Source: Wyeomyia smithii (Eukaryota > Arthropoda > Insecta > Diptera > Culicidae). Taken from it: DNA of 64,000 bases. Where the stretch lies: the NCBI RefSeq assembly GCF_029784165.1, contig NC_073696.1, positions 169,870,912 to 169,934,911 of the forward strand. The letters run 5' to 3'. Positions 8,509 to 21,481 of this stretch are shown piece after piece. A program made the translations under genes and the position numbers. The number at the start of each line of letters is the position of its first letter. Position 1 is the stretch's first letter. Below the pieces are notes generated by a model, which did no database searches, was not told the DNA's origin, and was given only the letters and a program-made list of their open reading frames with translations.

Positions 8509-11500
8509 TTCAACTGCGTATATGAAGGATTCTATCTCTGTCTTACAGTGGAATTGTAGAAGTATTTTACCAAAAATTGATTCGTTTAAAGTTTTGATAA
8601 ATAAAAACAAATGCGATGCATTTTCCCTTTGTGAAACTTGGCTTACTTCAAATATTGATCTCAACTTCCATGATTTTGATATTATTCGCCTTGATCGAGA
8701 CACCCCATATGGAGGAGTACTTTTAGGGATTAAAAAGTGCTATTCTTTCTATCGTATTAACCTCCCCTCGATTCCAGGCATCGAAGTTGTCGCATGTCAA
8801 ATGACAATACAAGGTAAAGAGCTTTGTATTGCCTCAATATATATTCCTCCCAGAGCACAGGTTGGGCAACGGCTGCTCTTTGATTTAATAGAACTTCTTC
8901 CCTCGCCACGTTTGATTTTGGGAGACTTCAACTCTCATGGCGTGGCTTGGGGTTCCCCATACAATGATAACCGCTCCTCTTTAATCTATAACCTTTGCGA
9001 TGACTTCGACATGACTATTTTAAACAATGGTGAAATGACACGTATCCCGAAATCTCCAGCGCGCCCAAGCGCTTTGGATCTATCCTTATGTTCGACGTCG
9101 CTACGGTTGGATTGCACATGGAAGGTAATCCTTGATCCTCACGGTAGCGACCATTTGCCTATTCTTATTTCAATTAATAACGGGTCGACTCGCATGCGAC
9201 CAATTGACATTCCGTATGACCTCACACGGAATGTCGATTGGAAGTTATACGAGGAAATGATTTCAAAAGCGGTCGAGTCGATTCAACATCATCCACCACT
9301 TGAAGAATACAACCTCCTCGCGGGCTTGATTCTCGACGCCGCGTTGCAAGCCCAAACGAAGAAATATCCCGGCGTAACGATCAAAGAACGGCCTCCCACT
9401 CCGTGGGGGGACCAAGAGTGCTCCGATGTCTACACGCAAAGATCCGACGCGTTTAAGGCCTACCAGAAGGGAGGTATACCTGGCGACTATTTACGGTATT
9501 CGGAGCTTAATACCAAGCTTAAAAGTTTGGCTAAAGCAAAGAAACGCGGATATTGGCGTCGGTTCGTGAACGAGACGTCGAGGGAGACATCGATGAGCAC
9601 TCTTTGGAACACAGCCCGAAGAATGCGGAATCGCGTAACGGTCAACGAAAGCGAGGAGTCTTCAAGTCGGTGGATATTGGATTTTGCCAGGAAAGTATGT
9701 CCGGACTCTGTTCCTGAGCAAAACATTGTTCGCGATGCGTCTCCGGGCCACGACGCGATAGAATCACCTTTTACGATGGCAGAATTTTCAGTTGCCCTCC
9801 TGTCCTGTAACAATAATGCGCCTGGGTTAGATAGAATCAAATTCAACTTGTTGAAGAATCTACCCGGCAATGCCAAGAGGCGCTTGTTGAACTTGTTCAA
9901 TAAGTTCCTGGAGCAAAACATTGTACCGCAGGATTGGAGGCAAGTGAAGGTGATCGCCATCCAAAAACCTGGGAAACCAGCTTCTGATCACAACTCTTAT
10001 AGGCCGATTGCAATGCTATCCTGTATCCGGAAATTGATGGAAAAAATGATACTCCGTCGTTTAGACCATTGGGTCGAATTAAATGGTCTACTATCAGATA
10101 CTCAATTTGGCTTCCGCCGTGCCAAAGGGACGAATTATTGTCTTGCGTTGCTTTCAACAGATATTCAGCTGGCGTATGCTCGCAAAAAACAAATGGCGTC
10201 TGCGTTCTTGGACATTAAGGGGGCTTTTGATTCCGTTTCTATTGACATTCTTTCGGGTAAACTTCACCGACAAGGATTTTCTCCAATTTTGAACAATTTT
10301 TTGCACAATTTGTTGTCCGAAAAGCACATGCATTTTACGCACGGCGATTTGGCAACTTTTCGCATTAGCTACATGGGTCTTCCCCAGGGCTCATGTTTAA
10401 GCCCCCTTCTTTACAACTTTTATGTAAATGACATCGACGAATGTCTGGCAAATTCATGCACGATAAGACAACTTGCAGACGACAGTGTAATCTCTGTTAC
10501 AGGAGCCAAAGCTGCCGATTTGCAAGGACCATTGCAAGATACCTTGGACAATTTGTTTGCTCGGGCTTTACAGCTAGGTATCGAATTCTCTCCGGAGAAG
10601 ACTGAGATAGTAGTTTTTTCTAGGAAGCATGAACCTGCTCAGCTTCAAACACAATTAATGGGTAAAACGATTTCTCAGGTTTTGGTACACAAATATCTTG
10701 GTGTCTGGTTCGACTCTAAAAGCACCTGGGGTTGTCACGTGAGGTATCTGATGAAAAAATGTCAACAAAGAGTGAATTTTCTTCGTACAATAACCGGACA
10801 ATGGTGGGGAGCCCACCCAGGAGACCTTATAAGGCTTTACCAAACAACGATATTGTCTGTCATTGAGTACGGGTGTTTCTGCTTCCGCTCCGCAGCAAAC
10901 ACACATTTGATCAAACTGGAGCGAATACAATATCGTTGTTTGCGTATCGCCTTGGGTTGCATGCAATCGACCCATACGATGAGTTTGGAGATCTTAGCTG
11001 GAGTACTACCATTGAAAACCCGCTTCTGGAGCCTGTCTTCTCGTATTCTAATCAAATGTGAGGTCTTGAACCGTCCCGTGATTGAAAATTTTGAAAGGTT
11101 AATCGAACTTAATTCTCAAACCCGTTTTATGACATTGTATTTCAATCACATGTCCCAAAATATTAACCCTTCTTCGAATATTCCAAATCGTGTCGACTTA
11201 TCAAATACTTCTGATTCTACTGTGTTTTTCGATACATCCATGATAGAAGAAACTCGTGGAATCCCGGATCATTTACGCGTGCAGCAGATCCCTAAATTTT
11301 TTTCCAATAAATATCGAAACATCAACTGCGACAATATGTACTACACTGACGGATCACTTCTTGATGGGTCCACTGGCTTCGGCATCTTCAATAACAATTT
11401 AACCGTCTCCCATAAGCTCGATAATCCTGCTTCTGTTTACGTCGCAGAATTAGCTGCAATTCAGTACACCCTAGGGATTATCGGAAAAATGCCCACGGAC

Positions 11501-11989
11501 CATTATTTCATCTTTACGGACAGTCTCAGTTCCATTGAGGCTCTCCGATCGATGAAAGATGTTAAGCACTCTCCGTATTTCCTGGAGAAAATACGGGAAC
11601 ATCTGAGTGCTTTATCCGAAAAATCTACTCAGATTACCTTAGCGTGGGTCCCTTCTCACTGCTCGATACCGGGTAATGAGAAAGCGGACTCTTTGGCTAA
11701 GGTGGGCGCAACAAACGGTGATATTTATGTAAGACCAATTGCCTTTAATGAATTTTTCGCATTTGTACGTCAGAATACGATCATCAGTTGGCAAAATTCT
11801 TGGACCAAGGGGGAACTGGGAAGGTGGTTACATTCCATAATCCCCAAGGTATCGACGAACCCGTGGTTCAAGGGGTTGGATGTAGGTCGGGATTTCATTT
11901 GCGTGATGTCCCGGCTTATGTCCAATCACTATAGATTTGACGCGCATCTCCGTCATGTTGGGCTCGGGGAGAGTGGTATCTGTGCCTGT
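8501..11989 (+). pseudogene. ORF2 (EN-RT-RNase H) of outer element, 5' part before the nested insertion
   Basis: I choose the ATG at 8501, which overlaps the ORF1 stop, as in the related copy. In order the protein has an APE-type endonuclease (VLQWNCRSILPK, CETWLTS, GDFNSHGVAWGS near residue 141, GSDHLPI near 216), a reverse transcriptase (SYRPIAMLSCIRKLMEKM, FGFRRAKGTN, DIKGAFDSVS, GLPQGSCLSPLLYN) with catalytic LADD near residue 658, and an RNase H domain (YTDGSLLDGSTGFG near 947, ELAAIQYTL, TDSLSSIEAL, WVPSHCSIPGNEKADSLAK). The frame is open for 1,163 codons and then enters the poly(T) of the inserted element. The missing 65-residue C-terminus lies at 17741-17938 in the same frame, so only the insertion has inactivated this gene. 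Confidence 0.93.
11978..11989. repeat. Left 12-bp target-site duplication of nested element
   Basis: ATCTGTGCCTGT occurs here and again, exactly, at 17729-17740. The two copies bracket the nested minus-strand element and mark the insertion site in the outer ORF2. Confidence 0.93.
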
Positions 11990-12304
11990 TTTTTTTTTTT
12001 TTTTTATTCTAATTAAATGTAATAAGATAAAGGCCCAATTGCAGAGAGCATAACGGGGCCGAAATAATTATTGGAGTAGGGAAAAGCCTGCTTGAGTAAA
12101 ATTAATAAATATTTCTCCTCAAACAGGCATAAAAACCCTCTCATCTTTTCATATACAATAATACAATTATAAATAAGTTACAAATCATAAAACACAATCT
12201 TGATAAGTATGGTTCCTGCAGCTTCAAGAGCCAAATATATTTTCGGGAACGTCTTATTCCTGGTTAAGCGCGTAAATAGAATCTGAAATGAAAACAAAAG
12301 TGTA

Positions 12305-15300
12305 CTAAATAGGGACATCAATTGATTTAAGGAAGGAATATAGAAGACGCATATATGGGAAATCTAAAATTGCTAAGACATCACGAACAGGGACATTTGG
12401 TTGTTTATTCCGAGCTTTAAGAGAATTTTCTAAATTGGATCTAGCTTCACGATATAACGGACATGACCAAACAACATGTTCAATATCGTGGTAACCCTCG
12501 CCACAGGTGCAAAGGTGATCCTCTGTGAGTCCTATACGACGAAGGTGAGCATTAAACCAGTAAATATTGGACATAAGCTGAGACATCATACAAATGAAAT
12601 CACGACTTACGTCCAATTTGTGGAACCAAGGTTTTAAAGAAACTTTAGGAATAATTGAATGACACCATCTTCCTAGATCTCCATTGTCCCAAGAGTTTTG
12701 CCAGTTCATGAGCGACTCTCGACGTATAGAACTAAAAAATTCATTGAATTCAATAGGTCTTTCATAAATGTCACCATGTACCGTACCGATCTTAGCTAAT
12801 GAATCTGCCGTCTCATTGCCCTCAATTAAAGAATGAGAAGGGATCCATACTAATGTAACCTGTGATGCGATTTCGGATAAAGTACTCAAATGGTCGCGTA
12901 TTTTATTCAAAAAATACGAAGAACTCTTTATACTTTTTATCGATCGGAGAGCTTCAATAGCACTGAGGCTGTCCGTAAAGATGAAGTAATTGTCTTTAGG
13001 CAAATTTTCAACAAAACTTAATGTGTACTGAATAGCAGCCAGCTCTGCGACATAAACAGAAGCAGGGCTTTCGAGTTTGTAAGCGACGGATAAATTATTG
13101 TTATAACCACCGAAACCAGTAGATCCGTTGAGAAAAGAACCATCGGTATAAAATGAATTATTACAGTTTATATTTTGATATTTTTCACGAAATAGATTTG
13201 GAATCTGTTGTATACGTAGTTGATCAGGCATACTATGAATTTCATTTAACATTGATGTATCAAAAAATAGGGTAGAATCAAAGGTATCTAATGAGTAAAT
13301 ATTATTTGAAGGAAATGAAGAAGGGTTGATATTTTGAGACATGTAATTGAAATAAACAGTCATAAAACGAGTTTGAGATTGAAGTTCAACAAGTCTTTCA
13401 AAGTTATTTATTATCATAGGATTCAAAATTTCACTTTTCACAAGAATGCGAGAAGTGATAATCCAAAAACGATCTTTTAAGGGGAGAACGCCCGCTAACA
13501 CTTCTAAACTCATCGTATGAGTTGAATGCATACAACCTAAAGCAATGCGTAAACAGCGATACTGTATTCGTTCAAGTTTTATGATATGAGTTTTTGCGGC
13601 AGAACGGAAACAAAAACATCCGTATTCGAGCACTGATAGAATTGTAGTTTGATAAAGTTTAATAAGGTCCCAAGGATGTGCTCCCCACCATGATCCAGTT
13701 ACTGTGCGCAAAAAATTAACTCTTTGTTGACATTTCTGTATTAAATATCGAATATGACTTTTCCAAGTGCATTTTGAGTCGAACCATACGCCAAGATATT
13801 TATGAACTAAAACTTGAGTAATGGGTTCACCCACTAACATAAGTTGGAGCTGAGCTGGCTCATGTTTTCTAGAAAAAACTACATATTCAGTTTTTTCAAC
13901 TGAAAAGTCTATACCTAGTTGTATTGCCCAATTGGATAAGTTGTTCAAGGTATCTTGTAAAGATCTTTGTAAATCGGATGCTCTGGGACCTGTGGCATAA
14001 ATCACACTATCATCTGCAAATTGTCTGATAGTGCAATTTACCAAACAGTCATCAATATCACTCACATAAAAATTGTAGAGCAGTGGACTTAAACATGAGC
14101 CTTGTGGAAGACCCATGTAGCTAAGTCTAAACGCTGACAAACTACCATGAGAGAAATGCATATGTTTTTCTGATAGTAGATTGTATAAAAAATTATTAAA
14201 TTTAGGAGGAAGACCTTTTTGATGAAGTTTATCAGAAAGAACATCTATAGAAACAGAATCAAAGGCTCCCTTAATGTCTAAGAATACAGAAGCCATTTGT
14301 TCTTTTTGAGCAAATGCAATCTGGATTTCTGTTGAAAGTAATGCGAGACAATCATTTGTTCCTTTAGTTCTACGGAAGCCAAACTGGGTATGTGATAATA
14401 AATTATTACTTTCAACCCAATGGTCTAAACGATATAAAATCATTTTTTCAAACAATTTACGAATACAAGAAAGCATCGCAATTGGACGATATGAGTTATG
14501 ATTAGAAGCAGGTTTTCCAGGTTTTTGGATAGCAATCACCTTTACTTGTCTCCAATCATGTGGAATGATGTTTAGTTCAAAAAAATTATTGTATAAATCT
14601 AACAACATTTTTTTAGCAATGTCAGGTAAATTTTTCAGTAAATAAAATTTTATTTTATCCAGACCAGGGGCATTATTATTGGAAGAGAGAAGAGCGATAG
14701 ACAGTTCAGTAATAGAAAATGGTAGTTCCAACACCGATTGTTCAGAAAAATTGTCACGATTAATTTTTTGAGCAGGAACAGTGTCTGGACATACTTTTTT
14801 TGCAAAATTTAATATCCATTGATTTGAATATTCTTCATTTTCATTAGCCATTACTCGATTTCTCATTCTTCTAGCAGTGTTCCAAAGAGTATTCATAGAT
14901 GTTTCTCTGGAAAGCTCATTAACGAATCGTCGCCAATAACCACGTTTTTTAGCTTTGATCAAGTTTTTAAACATGGATTCTAACTTCATGTATCGTACAA
15001 AGTCTTCGATTTTTCCTTTTTTCCGGAAAATCTTATACGCGTTTGATTTTTTAACATAAATTTTTGAGCACTCTTTGTCCCACCAAGGAGTAGGAGGTCG
15101 TCTTTTAGTTGAAACGCCAAGATATTTTTTCCTTTGGGCTAGTATTGCAGAATTTAAAATTAAACCCGCAAATGAATCATATTTTTCAAGAAGTGGAAGG
15201 TGTTGCAATGCCTCTAAAGCTTCTGTAATTTTTAATTTATAAATTTCCCAATCAATATTTAATGTAAGGTCATACGGAATGTCAATTGGTCGAGTACTAT

Positions 15301-15988
15301 TTGACCCATTATTAATTGAAATTAAAATTGGTAAATGATCACTACCATGGGGATCATAGACAACCTTCTAGCTACAATCTAACCGTAATGACGTTGAACA
15401 TAATGATAAATCCAATGCGCTTGGACGAGCCGGTGGTTTCGGAACACGTGTCATATCTCCATTGTTCAAAACAGTCATATTAAAATTGTCACAAAGATTA
15501 TAAATCAAAGTGGAGCGGCTATCGTTGTAAGATGAACCCCAAGCTACACCATGAGAGTTAAAATCTCCCAATATTAAACGGGGTGAGGGTAGAAGCTCGA
15601 CAATATCAGAAAGCATTTGTTGTCTAATTAGTGCTTTAGGAGGGATATATACAGAAGCAATGCAGAGATCTTTGTCTTGTATGTTAATTTGACAAGCTAC
15701 ACATTCGATGCCTTGAATTGAAGGTAAATTAATTTTATAAAAAGAATAACACTTTTCAATCCCTAAAAGTACACCTCCATAGGGAATATCTCGATCTAAT
15801 CGTACGATATTGTAATTATTGAAATTGAGATTGATATCTGAAGTGAGCCATGTTTCACAAATAGAAAACACATCACATTTCAAATTATTAATCATAGCTT
15901 TGAATGAATCAAGTTTTGGTATGATACTTCTGCAATTCCATTGAAAAATATGTATAAAATCATTAGTCTCAGACGATAAGTTAGTCAT
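12305..15988 (-). pseudogene. ORF2 (EN-RT-RNase H) of inner element, one amber stop
   Basis: The frame runs for 1,227 residues from the ATG at 15988 (MTNLSSETNDF), interrupted by one TAG at 15370-15368. The related outer protein has Trp there (RLDCTW), so a TGG to TAG change is the simplest explanation. It retains endonuclease motifs (GDFNSHGVAWGS, GSDHLPI), RT motifs (SYRPIAMLSCIRKLFEKM, GLPQGSCLSPLLYN) with catalytic FADD, RNase H (YTDGSFLNGSTGFG, TDSLSAIEALRS, WIPSHSLIEGNETADSLAK) and the C-terminal knuckle-like CTCGEGYHDIEHVVWSC. A second reading unit appears to start at 15208 only because of the stop; it is the same frame. Confidence 0.92.
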
Positions 15989-17336
15989 CGAAGGATATTA
16001 AAGTAGAAATGAGGGGCCATTGAGAGGTAAGCTGCTTTAAAAATGTTTTGAAAACAGGGAGTAATGAATGAATAAATTTGCTGAAAGGGTCCGGTATGTT
16101 TAATGATTCAAGAATCCAGTTTATTACATGAGAAAATTTCAGAATTCCTGATTTTGTTTGTTTATTTGAAGGTGTGAATGAGCTATCACAGTTTTTAGGT
16201 GATAGTGGTGGAAACTCTTGTGTTGACTTTAAATTTAAAATTCTAGAGGAAGTTTGATTTGATTTTTCAGTATCGTGATTAGATTTGGGAACATTAGCAT
16301 TTCTATTAAGTGATATTTTAGGGCCCTTGTTGGGAAGTTTTGGGGAAGAAAGATTTTTCCTTTTTCTAGACCAACCAGGGTTTGAAAAAGAAGGACCAGC
16401 AAGAGGAACATCGCAGTCCGTCTCATCAGAGGACAATAAATCATAAATATTAGAAGAAATAAGAGAATTTGTTTCCGATTGCTTAAGGAGATCAGAATAA
16501 CTGCGTTTAGCGCGGTCTTTAAGAGATCGTTTCATTTTAATTTTATGTTGAATGAATAAGGAACAATTCGAGAGTTCATGTTTAGTTTCACCACAGTAAT
16601 AACAATTATTATTTTCTTGATTGCAAGAGTCATCAAGATGGTTACCCCCACATTTACCGCATCGACTTTTATTGCAACAGTAGGCAGAAGTATGGCCTAA
16701 CTGTTTGCAATTGGTGCAGTTCATGACTCGTGGAATATACAGGCGAACGGGTACAAGGACATTGTGAATCGAGATGTGAAATGGTAAAGCAGATCCAGCG
16801 AATGTGACACGAAATGAATCTGAGGGGGAATATATTTTCTTCCCTTCTACAAAGGACACGGATCTCAATTGTTGACAATCGAGAATTTTAACCGTTGGAA
16901 TGGAAGTGTTCTTGAAATATCCAACACCGTCTTTTAAAAGAAATTCACTGGATAAGCTGGAATCGGTAACAACACCGTCAATTTCTACATCTCGAGCGGG
17001 AACATAAACATGATATTCCCGGGTGAAAAACTCCGAAGTAGCAATTTTATTAGCTTGAGTAAGGTCTTTAACCACAACTCTCAATTTGTTAGGTCTGACC
17101 TTAGAAATTTCAATGATAGACTTGAAATGAGACTCTAAATCTTTAGATATCTGAATGATGTTTCAGGGCTTTGATTTGGGCCCTATTTTTGGTCGGAAAT
17201 AAACAACAAATGAACCAGTCGATCCGTCTGGATACAGTTTAACGCGTGAGGGAATTGAGGAAACAGTGAAAAAAGGGTCAGGAGGTTTAGGTGTAATAGA
17301 AACAGGATCGGCCAAATTTTTTTCATCCACTTCCAT
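15981..17336 (-). pseudogene. ORF1 zinc-knuckle protein of inner element, one in-frame stop
   Basis: The frame spans 451 residues from the ATG at 17336 (ME VDEKN...), with a single TGA at codon 58 (17165-17163). Downstream it matches the outer ORF1: ISKVRPNKLRVVV, then CTNCKQLGHTSAYC, CGKCGGNHLDDSC and CYYCGETKHELSNC knuckles, a basic linker and the same type of C-terminus. The stop overlaps the ORF2 start by 8 nt (ATGACTAA). Apart from the TGA the gene is complete and of the expected length (456 residues in the relative). Confidence 0.9.
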
Positions 17337-17740
17337 TGTGTGTAAAAGAGCACACTATGGTAGGGCAACAAAAAATGCAAATGGATACAAATATAATAAA
17401 TTAAGTTCTATACTTAGCTGTTATAATAAAAGAAATGTTGATCTTTAAATTTCTTAGTGTACTTGAATTGTCGTTGATCTTTCGAAACCTTCGAACCCCT
17501 TGAAAACTCTGATTCCTGTATCCTGTAGAGCAGTAAATCTTGAATAGCTCTGGATCTCTTGGAATCTTCAAATCTCTTGAATACTGATGGCGGTATCCTG
17601 TAGAGTTGCAAATCCTGGTATTTCCAATATTGAATCAATACTTCAGATCTGCAATTATAAAGAAAATTAATGACGGTAGCAGCTGTAAATAAATGCGACA
17701 CTTCCCAAGCGAAGGTTGCTGAGCAATGATCTGTGCCTGT

Positions 17741-17938
17741 GGTGAAGGTTATCACGACATAGAGCACGTTGTTTGGTCATGCCCTGTACACCGTGACGCC
17801 AGGTCTAGATTAATAGCTTCCCTGCAGGCCGAAGGTAGGCAGCCGGCTGTTCCTGTTCGTGATGTCTTGGCGAGCCGTGACCTATCCTACATGTCCCTTA
17901 TATACGTTTTCCTGAAATCCATCCACGCCCCAGTTTAG
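17741..17938 (+). pseudogene. C-terminal 65 residues of outer element ORF2, displaced by the nested insertion
   Basis: Reading continues GEGYHDIEHVVWSCPVHRDA and ends at 17938 with ...LKSIHAPV. It is in exact frame with codon 1,163 at 11989 when the insertion and one target duplication are removed. The Cys/His pattern CACGEGYHDIEH...C is the C-terminal motif also found in the inner ORF2. The right target duplication is 17729-17740. The 3' UTR of the outer element follows to the A run at 18321-18332. Confidence 0.92.
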
Positions 17939-19331
17939 TCCTATCCCCTTCCGCCTACATCCAACCAAACGACAAGAACACGTTAAGACCCCGGATCCGG
18001 AAACAGCAATCAGACCCGCACGATACTCTCAAGACCCGATGGAAACAACCCAATATGCCAGTCCGTAATATCTTGGCCCAGCAGCGGAACAAATTTAATA
18101 TGCTGCTTACCTATGGCAATGAAAACCATCAAACAGCCATCCTGTGCTTTTATTGCAAAATATTCTAGCTTTAAGTTAGATTTAGTTTCAGCTCGTAGTC
18201 GGCAGCGAGGATAAAAAATTTGCTTTTAGTTATTAAGATACTTTAGAAAGTAAGCTACCAGATATAATTGGCGCCGTTAAACATTGAATTGTATTTTGTC
18301 AAATAAACTATAGATGAAGAAAAAAAAAAAAAGTTAATTGATTCAAGTTTACGTGAAAGAGGAGGTGCTATGGCATATTCAATTACGTAAAATCCTAACA
18401 TCACTTTTTTATTTATTTATTTGTATCAACATCAACAATATGGTCCTACTGATGAATCCTAAGTAATCTTAAAAAACAGTTTCAATGTAGTCACGTGAAA
18501 GGTTGAAATCGAACACCGAAGACAGCCTGTTAAAGGTTCGTTGCAAACCGATAATAGTGCCGTTGGCTCTGTAGTTGGTACAACTAAAAGGTAATCTAAA
18601 AAAGACACTCTTACGAAGAGCTCTAGAGCGCACATTGATATTTAATTCACTGAGGAGTGCAGGGCAGTCGATGTTGTTCTTGAGAATATCTGCAATTAGC
18701 ATGGCACGTGAAAGGTCCCGCCGCGTTTGTAGCGAATCAAGTCTGATGAGAAGCCTACGACTATCATAAATCGGCAACCGGTGTGAGTTGTTCCATGGCA
18801 ATTGTCGAAGTGCGAATCGAACAAATCTACGTTGAATTGTCTCAATTCGATCAACACCGTTGAGATAATGAGAGTTCCATATTTCTGAGCAGTATTTAAG
18901 AATTGAACGAACAAGTGAGCAGTAGAGAGATTTCAGGCAGTATATGTCACTAAACGTTTTGGCTGTTCTCATCACAAATCCCAAACAGCGAGATCGTCGA
19001 GGTGTACACTCAGATTTTTAATACATGTAACTCTATTGATAGCGCTTCCTGCTAGATGGTATTTGAAACGAAGTGGGTTTTTTTTTCGCGTTAACGTAAT
19101 AACCGAACATTTATCGAGGTTCAGTGTCATTCGGTTGCTTTCGCACCTGTCGGAAAATGTTACTTATTGTCTTTCGAGGAAATAAGCATCCTCAAAAATC
19201 TGGATTTTAAAATTTTGAGGTCATCAGCAAAAGACAACCGTGGGCCTGTAAGGGAAAAGTTTACGTCGTTGAAGTACAGTAAGAAAATGAAATGTCCAAG
19301 AGGTCCAGGTTCCTTTGGGTATTCCGGAAGT

Positions 19332-20249
19332 CAGGCTTCTGAATACTCCTCTTAGTTGGAATGTGTAGATGTAAAATATTGCTCTTGATATCAGTAGGCA
19401 GAAAACACGTGTTGCATATGCATGCAACTCATAGTTTTGCTTAATTTGATACAGCTCTTCAGAAAAAACTAATCAAAGGTAGCTATTTTCACAACCACGA
19501 ACTTTTATAAACGCAGTGCAAAAGAGAGCACTGTGATTCATGGTGGACAAAAAAACGATAACTTACACATCTCCGATTGGGTGAGCACAGATTTTAGCTG
19601 CTCAGTTCTCGACAGAGTAAAAATTTAAAATCTAATTGTGATTCCGAACGAATCCTTTACAGAATGAAATTGCTCTCGGGTGTTGTAGGATCTCGTTTGC
19701 TTTGCCTGCAGCTGGCATAGCTTGGCTACTAGTAAAGATTGATATTATAGCATTTCGCGTTGACGGTGTTAAAAGAGATTTTAAAGGCTGTTCGGATCTA
19801 CGCGAACTTACATATGTAGTTATCAAAACGTGCGTGACGAGCAAAAATATTTCCTTCTTTCTTGTTTGCTTGGCAAAACTAAACAAATATGTATCAGAAA
19901 CGCCGTCAACGCGAAATTACAAAACCAGATTACATTGCATCATGGTTAGCACAGTAGCTGGCAGAGCAAAAAATGACACTACACACTTGTGAGCAGAGCC
20001 TATCCAGCCGATCGGCACAAATTGTTATCAGATGTTACTCTGATCGATTCTTTCTACCTCCGTTCAAAAAGAGCATATATATAATAGCGAACCTAGTAAT
20101 AATACTGCGAAACAGCACAGTAGGACATTGAGCACCAAACAGTTTTCCTCAACGAACGATTGCGATATTTTCATCAGCTAACTTGATCGTTCTGGCATAT
20201 TATTTCATCAGGCGAAAATGATAAAAAAGTTGGTGTATTCGAAAGCCTG
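19332..20249. mobile_element. 918-bp non-autonomous hAT-type element
   Basis: The ends are inverted repeats (CAGGCTTCTGAATACTCC and, at the other end, the complement of CAGGCTTTCGAATACACC), and exact 8-bp duplications CCGGAAGT flank it (19324-19331, 20250-20257). The insertion lies in the RT codons of the decayed LINE; excision joins ...FSATSG|IPKGTW..., the conserved SGxPQG block. No transposase is encoded. A short internal inverted pair around TTTCGCGTTGACGG (about 19755 and 19900) may be a further nested piece. A TATA-like ATATATATAA is present near 20070 with no gene after it. Confidence 0.85.
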
Positions 20250-20780
20250 CCGGAAGTTGCAGAGAACTCCGTGGAAATAAAACCGGATATATTGACTGCT
20301 AACCGGCGATTGCTGAGGTATGATTAAAACCAGGTGAGAACATAAGCTCCAATGCCCAGTCTATCCAACTTAGCTATAAGGATGTCATGATTGATTTTAT
20401 CGAATGCGTAGAGAGATCCGTTTATATAGCATCGGTCTGATGTCCCATGGACATAGTGTCAGTTACATAAGTTGCGAAGGACAGAAGATTTCAAATAGTT
20501 CAAATAGTTTGGCTACTGCACATAAAGACGCTCCAGGAGTCTCGTTGGAAAAAACTCTTGGCGAAGAGGCCACAAATTTCTTATGTGCATGCTGCCGTAT
20601 TTTCTTCATCCCGTATCGTCGAAGGTAACCCTGTTTCATTCCTCTGCTCTTTGACGTAATTCCAGAAGAATTTCGGATCACACTTCAGCCTACGTTGCAC
20701 GGTTCGTAACCGCTGCGCATGACAGTGCTTGACCGTTCTCTTGTAAATCTGGTTAATTTGCACGTATTGTTGACCTTGCA

Positions 20781-21481
20781 CGTATTCACCATTTTTCTAA
20801 TAACTTCTTAGCGCAGATCTCTTAGCTGCACGCAAAAGTTGGAGTGTGCGTAACCAGATCATTTATGAGCGAAATTAGCGCATTTACTGATTAAAATTGG
20901 AACCAGTACAACGCATGTGCGTTGGGCATAACGCATTTGATGCTCTAGCGCATTTTGAATGTATTGCGCAGCTCCAAACCACTTATAAAGCATCAGCCGA
21001 TGTTCAGAAGGTTGACATCGTTAAAACAGTGCAACCAGCAATCAATACTGATAAGTTGGGTACTGACTGCATTGAAGAAATTATTGTCTGATCGATTCAC
21101 TTTCATGAATCAGGTCATTTGAAAACATCATTCAATCATTAACAAAACATGAGATTAGTCCAAAACATTTTGCATTTAATTATGACTCTGGTTTCATTCA
21201 CATGCATTCGGTTCTGCGTTACTGGCACCAGCGTCAATAACTTCCGCGGCAACAAGGCTCGCTATTTGTTGTTTCGGTTGCTGGCAATTTTTAGGGATGC
21301 ACGAGCCGTTGATACGCACCTACTCGCGAAAATAAAGAACGGTTTTTTGAGCGCCTCGAAACTGATCGTTCGCCCGAAGCCGAAGTTTACCGAGACATTA
21401 CGATTTTTGTGTATATGATACATATTCTGATTTTGATCTCTATCAATGTATTCCTTGTACAACTTTTACGTTATGCGTATC
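20781..21481. other. 0.7-kb unclassified interruption of the minus-strand LINE
   Basis: The LINE protein breaks off at ...ALTSHNQ (21482 side) and resumes at QYVQINQ (20780 side). Similar 9-bp words CACGTATTG and CACGCATTG stand at the two edges, possibly a diverged target duplication. I find no terminal inverted repeats, poly(A) or coding sequence in it, so the element class is unknown. Confidence 0.4.

Larger units (their letters stand above)
11990..17728 (-). mobile_element. LOA/I-type non-LTR retrotransposon (inner element)
   Basis: This 5.7-kb element on the minus strand is inserted in the outer element. Its 3' end is the poly(A) tail, seen as the T run from 11990. Its 5' UTR extends to 17728, next to the right copy of the 12-bp duplication. 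ORF1 (17336 to 15981) and ORF2 (15988 to 12305) are related to, but clearly diverged from, those of the outer element, so this is a sister family and not a self-insertion of the same copy. It is full length apart from one in-frame stop in each ORF. Confidence 0.92.
6958..18332 (+). mobile_element. LOA/I-type non-LTR retrotransposon (outer element), split by a nested relative
   Basis: The outer element comprises a 5' UTR (from about 6958), ORF1 (7138-8508), ORF2 (8501-11989 joined to 17741-17938), a 3' UTR and a 3' poly(A) run ending at 18332. It is split by the inserted minus-strand element at 11990-17728. Its left edge abuts the 3' UTR of the Jockey-type copy 1; I could not find a target duplication for it. 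EN, RT and RNase H in one ORF2 with zinc knuckles in ORF1 fits the LOA/I/R1 group (Lian is a known LOA-clade element of Aedes). The clade call needs a phylogeny. Confidence 0.85.
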
